Shown here: piece after piece, positions 58,203 to 64,000 of the stretch
Layout: each line of letters starts with the position of its first letter
Position numbering within the stretch: position 1 is the stretch's first letter
From: Marinobacter arenosus
GTDB taxonomy: Bacteria > Pseudomonadota > Gammaproteobacteria > Pseudomonadales > Oleiphilaceae
Length of the DNA stretch: 64,000 nucleotides
NCBI RefSeq assembly: GCF_019264345.1
Contig: NZ_JAHVAO010000001.1
Coordinates: 1,984,001-2,048,000 of the forward strand
Direction: 5' to 3'
The notes under the pieces: model-generated
Seen by the model: the letters and a program-made list of their open reading frames with translations, nothing else
The model's database searches: none
What the model was told of the DNA's origin: nothing
Translations under genes and position numbers: made by a program

Positions 58203-59903
58203 ATGAACGCACGGCAGCCCCACCCCGAGAGCCGCCCCGAGATTACCGAAGACCGCTACCTGGCAAGTACCCATGAGGTGATCAACCAACCGCCTGCACT
58301 TGAGGACTACAACCTTTTCGAGCAGGACATCGCGCTTCAGGAAGCGGCGACCCGGGAAGGCGCCGGCTGGGCAGCAGGCGAGCTGAAGCGCTTTGGCGCC
58401 CTGGCGGGCGCGGCGGAGACCATCGACCTGGGGTTCCGTGCCAATAGCAACAAGCCGGTTTTCAATACCCACGACCGGTTTGGGCATCGCATCGACGAAG
58501 TGGATTTCCACCCGGCCTATCACCAACTGATGGGCATCGCGATGGAGAATGGCCTGCACAGCAGCCCCTGGACGCACCCGGGTGCCGGTGCCCATGTGGC
58601 ACGGGCGGCCAAGTACTACATGCATTCGCAGGTGGAGGCGGCCCATTGCTGCCCCATCACCATGACCTTCGCCGCCATACCCTCAATCCGGAAACAGCCG
58701 AACCTCGCCCGGGACTGGGAGCAGAAGATCCTCGCCAACAGCTATGACCCGCGCAACCTTCCCGACGGCCAGAAAGCGTCCGTGACCATTGGCATGGCGA
58801 TGACCGAGAAACAGGGCGGCAGTGACGTTCGCGCCAACAGCACCAAGGCCTATCCGGTGGGCCTCGAAGGCCCGGGCCAGGCCTACGAACTGGTCGGTCA
58901 CAAGTGGTTTGTCTCGGCGCCCATGTGTGATGCCTTCCTGGTCCTGGCCCAGTCCCGGGGCGGGCTGTCCTGCTTCCTCATGCCCCGCTGGCGGCCAGAC
59001 GGAAGCAAGAACCCGTGGCAGATTCAACGCCTCAAGAACAAGATGGGCAACGTGGCCAACGCCTCCAGCGAGGCCGAACTGCGGGGCGCCCTGGGCTGGA
59101 TGGTCGGCGAGGAAGGCCGGGGCGTCCCGACCATCATCGAGATGGTGGCCATGACCCGCTTCGACTGCATGATCGGCAGTGCCGCCGGCATGCGCCAGGC
59201 GGTGGCCCAGGCCACCCACCACTGCCGTCATCGCAGCGCCTTTGGCCATCGCCTGATCGATCAGCCCCTGATGCAGAACGTTCTGGCCGACCTGGCGCTC
59301 GAAAGCGAGGGGGCACTGGCCTACACCATGCGCGTAGGCCGGGCCCTGGACAACCAGGACCAGGAGCACGAACGGCTGCTGACCCGCCTGGCGACCCCGG
59401 TGGGCAAGTACTGGATCTGCAAGCGGGCACCGAATCACGCCTACGAAGCCATGGAGTGCATTGGTGGCAGCGGCGTCATGGAGGACTGCATCATGCCCCG
59501 ACTGTTCCGGGAGTCTCCGGTCAACGCGATCTGGGAAGGCAGTGGTAACGTCCAGTGCCTGGACACCCTGCGCGCCCTGCAGAAAGAACCCGAGACCCTG
59601 GACGCCTTCTTCCACGAAACGGCCCTGGCCCGGGGTGCCGACGCCCGGTTTGACCGGTTCCTGGCCCAGTTGCAGACCGACTTTGCCGACATCAGCGACG
59701 TCCAGTATCGCGCCCGCAACCTGGTGGATCGCATGGCCCTGGCGCTGCAAGGCGCCCTGCTGCTGCAGCATTCGGACCCGGCGGTTGCCGACGCCTTCTG
59801 CGCCACCCGCCTGGAAGCCGGCGGCGGGCTCAACTACGGCAACCTGCCATCAGGGACGGACGCCACCGCCATTATCAAACGTGCAACACCTGTAGTAGGC
59901 TAG
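58203..59903 (+). CDS. aidB: AidB-like acyl-CoA dehydrogenase family protein
   Basis: A 566-residue flavoprotein close to E. coli AidB, longer than ordinary acyl-CoA dehydrogenases (~380). Shared landmarks: TREGAGWA, CCPITMTFAAIPSI, MTEKQGGSDVRANST, GHKWFVSAPMCDAF and SPVNAIWEGSGNVQCLD. AidB binds DNA and FAD and protects from alkylation damage; catalytic activity is unclear. It begins two bases after the TetR gene and 28 bases before the DUF503 gene. E. coli aidB answers to Ada; no Ada is encoded here, and the TetR gene suggests different control. Confidence 0.88.
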   Translation: MNARQPHPESRPEITEDRYLASTHEVINQPPALEDYNLFEQDIALQEAATREGAGWAAGELKRFGALAGAAETIDLGFRANSNKPVFNTHDRFGHRIDEVDFHPAYHQLMGIAMENGLHSSPWTHPGAGAHVARAAKYYMHSQVEAAHCCPITMTFAAIPSIRKQPNLARDWEQKILANSYDPRNLPDGQKASVTIGMAMTEKQGGSDVRANSTKAYPVGLEGPGQAYELVGHKWFVSAPMCDAFLVLAQSRGGLSCFLMPRWRPDGSKNPWQIQRLKNKMGNVANASSEAELRGALGWMVGEEGRGVPTIIEMVAMTRFDCMIGSAAGMRQAVAQATHHCRHRSAFGHRLIDQPLMQNVLADLALESEGALAYTMRVGRALDNQDQEHERLLTRLATPVGKYWICKRAPNHAYEAMECIGGSGVMEDCIMPRLFRESPVNAIWEGSGNVQCLDTLRALQKEPETLDAFFHETALARGADARFDRFLAQLQTDFADISDVQYRARNLVDRMALALQGALLLQHSDPAVADAFCATRLEAGGGLNYGNLPSGTDATAIIKRATPVVG

Positions 59904-59931
59904 TCCGATCCTCCTCTGAGCACGGATCACT

Positions 59932-60270
59932 ATGTCTGAAGCCCTGCGAAAACTGCTGAGCCAACCTGGCTCGCAACCGGTGATCACGCCTCATGTAGGC
60001 GTGCTCACCCTGCACTTCCAGCTGTACGGCTGCGAGGACCTCAAAGCCAAGCGCAAGGTGTTTACCGCCCTGCGTGCCGTCTGGGGCAGAGAACCGGATC
60101 TGGCGGTTGCCGAAACCTCCGATCTGGACGCTCTCGACTGCGCCACCTGGACCATTGCGGCGCTCGGCACCTCCTCCCAACAGATCACCCAGCGCCTCGA
60201 TCAGGTTGAGAAAGCCATCGAGGAACGGGTGGATGCTGCCATACTGGATGTACACCGGGAAATTCTCTGA
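59932..60270 (+). CDS. DUF503 (YlxP-like) family protein
   Basis: A 112-residue small protein. HVGVLTLHFQLYGCEDLKAKRKV, then VAETSDLDALDCATWTIAALGTSSQQ match DUF503/YlxP, whose members lie in ribosome-biogenesis neighbourhoods in Gram-positive bacteria. The N-terminal ~20 residues extend beyond the core. It lies 28 bases after aidB on the same strand, possibly co-transcribed. Function is unknown. Confidence 0.75.
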   Translation: MSEALRKLLSQPGSQPVITPHVGVLTLHFQLYGCEDLKAKRKVFTALRAVWGREPDLAVAETSDLDALDCATWTIAALGTSSQQITQRLDQVEKAIEERVDAAILDVHREIL

Positions 60271-60462
60271 CCCGCTGCGGGCACTGGGTTGGGGCCTTGT
60301 GGCGTAACCTCGTCACACGCCGTATACTACGCACCCTCAGGGATGCCAGTGTGCCCGTCAGCTGAAGGCGGCCAGTTACCAACGCCGGACCAATACTCCG
60401 GCAGTATCCGTCGGGCATCCGGAACCGGCCCTACGGATGACCACTGATTACGTGTGGTACCT

Positions 60463-62139
60463 ATGACCGGAAAGAAAAAATCCGCCCAGGCCTCCGTTGA
60501 GGCCATGTATCGCGTGTTCACGGTGCCTGAGGCGCCGGAATCCACGTTGAGCCGGATCGACCAGAACATCTCCAGAAATCTTGCAGGGTTCCTGCAGGAG
60601 CACATCGTTGCGGTTGAACGGGACCTGTCGGACGTGGAGAAAGATTTCTCCGATTACGCCATTCCCGAAAAACCCGTGTTCGTGTCCGAACAGGCCCAGT
60701 TCCTGCTCGACAAACTGGTGGCCAATTCCGTTCATACCGCGTCCCCGGCCTTCATCGGCCATATGACCTCGGCGCTGCCCTATTTCATGCTGCCGCTGTC
60801 CAAGATCATGATCGCGCTGAACCAGAACCTGGTGAAGACTGAGACCTCCAAGGCCTTCACACCCATGGAGCGGCAGGTCCTGGGCATGATCCACCGTCTG
60901 GTGTATGAGGAAGACGGCGCGTTCTATCGCAAGTGGATGCACAACCCCCGCTATGCACTGGGCGCCATGTGCTCCGGCGGCACCATCGCCAATCTGACCG
61001 CACTCTGGGTCGCCCGCAACCGCGCCTTCCCCGCGGAAGGCAACTTCCGCGGGCTGCACCAGGAAGGCCTGTTCCGGGCCCTGAAGTATTACGGTTACGA
61101 GGGGGCCGCCATCGTGGTCTCCCGACGCGGCCACTATTCCCTTCGCAAGGCCGCGGACGTATTGGGCCTGGGCCGGGAATCCCTGGTGCCGGTGGATACC
61201 GACGACGAAAACCGCATCCAGACCGACGCCCTGCGCGACAAATGCCTGGAACTGCAGCGCCAGAAGATCAAGGTCATGGCCATCTGCGGGGTTGCCGGCA
61301 CCACCGAAACGGGTAACGTGGATCCGCTCGACGGGATGGCAGACATCGCCAGGGAATTCGGTGCCCACTTCCATGTGGACGCAGCCTGGGGCGGCCCCAC
61401 CCTGTTCTCACGAACCCACAAGCACCTGCTTCGCGGCATCGACAAGGCCGACTCGGTCACCTTTGATGCCCACAAACAGCTTTACGTGCCGATGGGCGTG
61501 GGCCTGGTGGTCTTCAAGGATCCGAGCCTGGCAAGCGCGGTCGAACACCACGCCCAGTACATCATCCGGAAAGGTTCCCGGGACCTCGGCAGCACAACGC
61601 TGGAGGGCTCTCGACCGGGTATGTCGATGCTGATTCACTCCGGACTGAAGATCCTGGCGCGGGAAGGCTACGAGATTCTGATCGATCAGGGCATCGACAA
61701 GGCCAAGACGTTTGCCGGGATGATAGAGGACGAACCGGACTTTGAACTGGTCACCCGGCCGGAGCTGAACATCCTCACCTACCGCTATTGCCCGGAGAAT
61801 GTCCAGGACGCCCTGGCGATCGCGGATCCGCTGCAGGCCGAAAAACTCAACACCTGCCTGAACCGGATCACCAAGTTTATCCAGAAGACCCAGCGGGAAC
61901 GGGGCAAGGCCTTTGTTTCACGGACCCGTCTGGAACCGTCACGCTACTACCACTTCCCCTGCATCGTGTTCCGGGTGGTACTGGCGAACCCGCTGACCAC
62001 GCGGGAGATTCTGACGGACATTCTCGCTGAACAGCGGGAATTGTCGGGCGATGAGGGGATTCAGGACGAGATGAACATCTTGCATCAGATGGCGGATGCG
62101 GTCCTGAAGCAGCACCAGCCGGGGGCAAGGCAGGCCTGA
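60463..62139 (+). CDS. PLP-dependent decarboxylase, PanP-type (probable aspartate 1-decarboxylase)
   Basis: A 558-residue group II PLP decarboxylase. FIGHMTSALPYFMLPLSKIMIALNQNLVKTETS (several parts) is typical of PanP, the PLP-dependent aspartate decarboxylase that makes beta-alanine for coenzyme A in Vibrio and relatives. The PLP lysine is in DAHKQLYVPMG; HVDAAWGGP and AICGVAGTTETGNVDP are conserved cofactor loops. ATG at 60463 was chosen over a GTG nine bases upstream. Glutamate decarboxylase activity cannot be excluded. CoaBC and CoaD also occur in the window, so beta-alanine supply to CoA is plausible. Confidence 0.8.
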   Translation: MTGKKKSAQASVEAMYRVFTVPEAPESTLSRIDQNISRNLAGFLQEHIVAVERDLSDVEKDFSDYAIPEKPVFVSEQAQFLLDKLVANSVHTASPAFIGHMTSALPYFMLPLSKIMIALNQNLVKTETSKAFTPMERQVLGMIHRLVYEEDGAFYRKWMHNPRYALGAMCSGGTIANLTALWVARNRAFPAEGNFRGLHQEGLFRALKYYGYEGAAIVVSRRGHYSLRKAADVLGLGRESLVPVDTDDENRIQTDALRDKCLELQRQKIKVMAICGVAGTTETGNVDPLDGMADIAREFGAHFHVDAAWGGPTLFSRTHKHLLRGIDKADSVTFDAHKQLYVPMGVGLVVFKDPSLASAVEHHAQYIIRKGSRDLGSTTLEGSRPGMSMLIHSGLKILAREGYEILIDQGIDKAKTFAGMIEDEPDFELVTRPELNILTYRYCPENVQDALAIADPLQAEKLNTCLNRITKFIQKTQRERGKAFVSRTRLEPSRYYHFPCIVFRVVLANPLTTREILTDILAEQRELSGDEGIQDEMNILHQMADAVLKQHQPGARQA

Positions 62140-62160
62140 GGTGTGCCTGCCGGCGAAACC

Positions 62161-62268
62161 GCAAGGAAGGCGAAGGGCTATGCAAAACACGCTGTAATAC
62201 GTCCATGTACGCTCGGCTCCGCCATCCTTGGCTCCGCACGGTTTTAGATAGCCCTTCGCCTTCCTCGC
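62161..62268. repeat. Inverted-repeat (REP/MITE-like) intergenic element
   Basis: A 28-base left arm (GCAAGGAAGGCGAAGGGCTA, then TGCAAAAC) and a right arm (GTTTTAGATA, then GCCCTTCGCC and TTCCTCGC) are reverse complements with three mismatches. Between them are about 52 bases (TACGTCCATGTACGCTCGGC and on) with an inner GCCA/TGGC palindrome. This is the form of palindromic intergenic elements scattered through Marinobacter and related genomes. It lies between the decarboxylase and a minus-strand hypothetical gene. Confidence 0.7.
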
Positions 62269-62287
62269 TCAGAGTTCGGGAGCAGCC

Positions 62288-62554
62288 TCAGTAAAGCGCC
62301 TCTTCGTCATCCAGCACCTCGTGGATGATTTCCAGGAACATGTGGTCCGCCTCGCTCCAGTTCTCCGGAATCCGGATCGTGGTATTGGCACTGATTTCCC
62401 GGGCAATGATCTCGTTGGCATTGGGCTCATTGCGATGCTTGCGGGCAATTTCCATGGACTTAACGGCAATGGTCGGCTCACTCAGCACCTTCTTGATGAA
62501 CACGCGCAGTTCATCAATCATCTTGGCCTGACGGCTCTCATTCGATGTACTCAT
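62288..62554 (-). CDS. Small conserved-type hypothetical protein
   Basis: An 88-residue soluble protein, MSTSNESRQAKMIDELRVF onward, with a charged helical middle (about 20-50) and a closing acidic EIIHEVLDDEEAL. Start chosen at this ATG since GGAAG precedes it; a longer frame adds 20 unlikely residues. No family is recognised. It lies downstream of the PiT transporter gene on the same strand and could be linked to it, or independent. Confidence 0.5.
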   Translation of the reverse strand: MSTSNESRQAKMIDELRVFIKKVLSEPTIAVKSMEIARKHRNEPNANEIIAREISANTTIRIPENWSEADHMFLEIIHEVLDDEEALY

Positions 62555-62655
62555 ACTTCCTTCACTCCACGGACAAATGAATGCCAGGGGCGACAGCCGC
62601 CCCGTTACGTTCAAACAGTATGACCAAACTGGCGGACTGCAACCAGCCTGTGTGA

Positions 62656-64000
62656 TCAGATCAGCAGTCCACGCAGAGTAAAGAACAGGAGCGCGGCCAT
62701 GATGGCTGACGCCGGCACCGTGATAATCCAGGCGGCAGCAATCTTCAGCAGGTGCGAACGCTTGACCATTTCTTCCCGGTAAAGCTTCTTCAGCCGCTTA
62801 CGTTCGGACTTCGACAGTGGCACCTGCTTTTTCTTCTTGGCCTGCTTCAGCAGGTTCTCCATCTCCTCGACAGAGGCATTGCGGAAATCGTTCAGGAAAG
62901 GTTTCAGCCGCTGCTGCTCTTCCGGATCATGGTGCTCCATGATCTTGTGGAGCTGGGTGGCGTAGTTGGATTTCAGGTACTCCCGCAGGAACCCGACGCC
63001 GAAGACCCCGCCCAGAGCGATGTGAGTGGAGCTGACCGGCAGACCAAGCTGCGAGGCCAGAATCACCGTCAGTGCTGCCGACAGGGCAACACAGAAGGCA
63101 CGGGTCTTGTCCAGTTCGGTAATTTCACTGCCCACGGTCTTGATCAGGCGCGGACCAAAAAGCATCAGACCGACAGCAATACCCAGCGCGCCGACCATCA
63201 TCACCCACAGCGGGATGCTGGCGGACGTCACCACACCGCCTGAGGACAGGGCATCGTTAATCGCCGCCAGCGGGCCAATGGCGTTGGCAACGTCATTGGC
63301 GCCGTGGGCAAAGCTCAGCAGTGCCGCCGCAAAAATCAGCGGCCAGGTAAACAGGGTGTTTACCCCGCTCGAGCTGTTCTCCATGGTTGCGGCCCGGCGG
63401 TTCACCAGGGCACGGACGGCAACGTACACCACGGCCGCCGCAACAAGACCAATCAGGGACGCCTCCATGAAGTCGACCTTCACGACCTTCTTGACGCCCT
63501 TGATCATCAGATAGGTCCCGAAGGCCCAGGCCATCACGGCCACCAGCAGGGGTACAAAGGTGCGCGCCGCAGGAACGACATCCTTGCGATACAGCACCGT
63601 TTTCTTGATCGCGTACAGGAACAGCGCGGCCAGCGCCCCCCCGAGAACCGGGGAGATGACCCAACTAGCGGCGATCTTGCCCATCACCGCCCAGTCTGCG
63701 ATGCCCCAACCACCGGCGGCGACGCCGGCACCGAGCACACCACCGACAATGGAATGGGTCGTGGAAACCGGCGCGCCCATCCAGGTCGCCAGGTTGAGCC
63801 ACAGCGCCCCGGCGAGAAGCGCAGCGGTCATCAGCCAGACAAAGGCCTGACCATTCTCCAGGGACGTGGGATCAATGATGCCGCCCTTGATGGTCGACAC
63901 CACGTCGCCACCGGCAATCAGTGCGCCGCTTGCCTCAAAAATAGCGGCAATAATGATCGCTCCCCCAAGCGAGAGCGCGCCTGAGCCCACTGCGGGACCC
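62656..64000 (-). CDS. Low-affinity inorganic phosphate transporter (PiT family), N-terminus cut by window edge
   Basis: A PiT permease with a long internal hydrophilic loop (VNRRAATMENSSSGVN area and a cytoplasmic part of about 110 residues near ELLKQAKKKKQVPLSKSERKR). The repeated PiT signature is visible once as FAHGANDVANAIGPLAAI; GSGALSLGGAI and VSTTHSIVGG, VSSTHIALGG follow the family pattern. The frame continues upstream of base 63990 to the window edge (GPA before VGSGA), so the first ~50 residues, with the other GANDVANA motif, are missing. It likely cotransports phosphate with H+ or Na+. Confidence 0.9.
   Translation of the reverse strand, partial: GPAVGSGALSLGGAIIIAAIFEASGALIAGGDVVSTIKGGIIDPTSLENGQAFVWLMTAALLAGALWLNLATWMGAPVSTTHSIVGGVLGAGVAAGGWGIADWAVMGKIAASWVISPVLGGALAALFLYAIKKTVLYRKDVVPAARTFVPLLVAVMAWAFGTYLMIKGVKKVVKVDFMEASLIGLVAAAVVYVAVRALVNRRAATMENSSSGVNTLFTWPLIFAAALLSFAHGANDVANAIGPLAAINDALSSGGVVTSASIPLWVMMVGALGIAVGLMLFGPRLIKTVGSEITELDKTRAFCVALSAALTVILASQLGLPVSSTHIALGGVFGVGFLREYLKSNYATQLHKIMEHHDPEEQQRLKPFLNDFRNASVEEMENLLKQAKKKKQVPLSKSERKRLKKLYREEMVKRSHLLKIAAAWIITVPASAIMAALLFFTLRGLLI

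Noticed and set aside
60320..60335. TATACT and similar CATAAT near 18549 as promoters
   Set aside because: Neither has a convincing -35 at 16-18 bases, so they are not supported as promoters on sequence alone.

Overview
The window is a gene-dense, GC-rich chromosomal segment of a gammaproteobacterium. Gene content and order (trpDC; crp-osmC-speD; dut-algC-argB; coaBC-radC-rpmBG; endonuclease-dsbA-cytochrome c4-engB; GMC oxidoreductase-coaD-ferredoxin; ppk-hemB) match the Pseudomonas pattern, and the mixture with betaine uptake, a TRAP gluconate system, AidB and a PanP-type decarboxylase suggests Marinobacter or a close marine relative. That assignment is inference from memory of these genomes, not a database search. 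No rRNA, tRNA, CRISPR array, phage or insertion sequence was found.

Layout. 1-1305: end of trpD and all of trpC. 1343-17098: an accessory block between trpC and crp (three glutathione transferases, a DUF4202 protein, a zinc carboxypeptidase with an alpha/beta hydrolase, a glycine betaine/choline ABC importer, two lipoproteins, a diiron hydroxylase with a lipase, a molybdate ABC importer, an epoxide-hydrolase-like protein). 17083-21986: crp divergent from osmC, then speD, an azoreductase, a pirin and a phosphoribulokinase-like kinase. 22005-25763: a 1252-residue PilZ/DUF1631/GGDEF/EAL protein whose catalytic motifs look degenerate. 25934-36161: an aminopeptidase lipoprotein, then a long minus-strand arginine/nucleotide-sugar/CoA run: coaBC, dut, a membrane-anchored long algC, argB, a novel membrane protein, argE, argA.

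36352-40876: radC, rpmB-rpmG with a clear promoter and terminator, an endonuclease/phosphatase, dsbA, cytochrome c4 and engB. 40873-45472: a gluconate unit (gntR, gntK and a three-gene TRAP transporter) with a perfect GntR-type operator before the first transporter gene. 45738-50361: a TetR regulator divergent from an aldehyde dehydrogenase, a Tat lipoprotein and a GMC oxidoreductase, with a perfect 16-bp palindrome between the divergent genes; probably an alcohol-to-acid oxidation pathway. 50427-57292: coaD, ferredoxin, a DUF945 protein, ppk, hemB, an orphan lipase foldase and a SutA-like small acidic protein. 57568-64000: TetR-aidB, DUF503, a PanP-type decarboxylase, an inverted-repeat element, a small hypothetical gene and a truncated PiT phosphate transporter.

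Most of the window is well-known housekeeping biology. The parts least explained by known families are the long algC with a Cache-like periplasmic domain, the degenerate c-di-GMP protein next to a phosphoribulokinase-like enzyme, the arginine-cluster membrane protein with an Sm-like tail, the two-subunit Tat-exported GMC dehydrogenase, and the symmetrical operators of the two TetR units.
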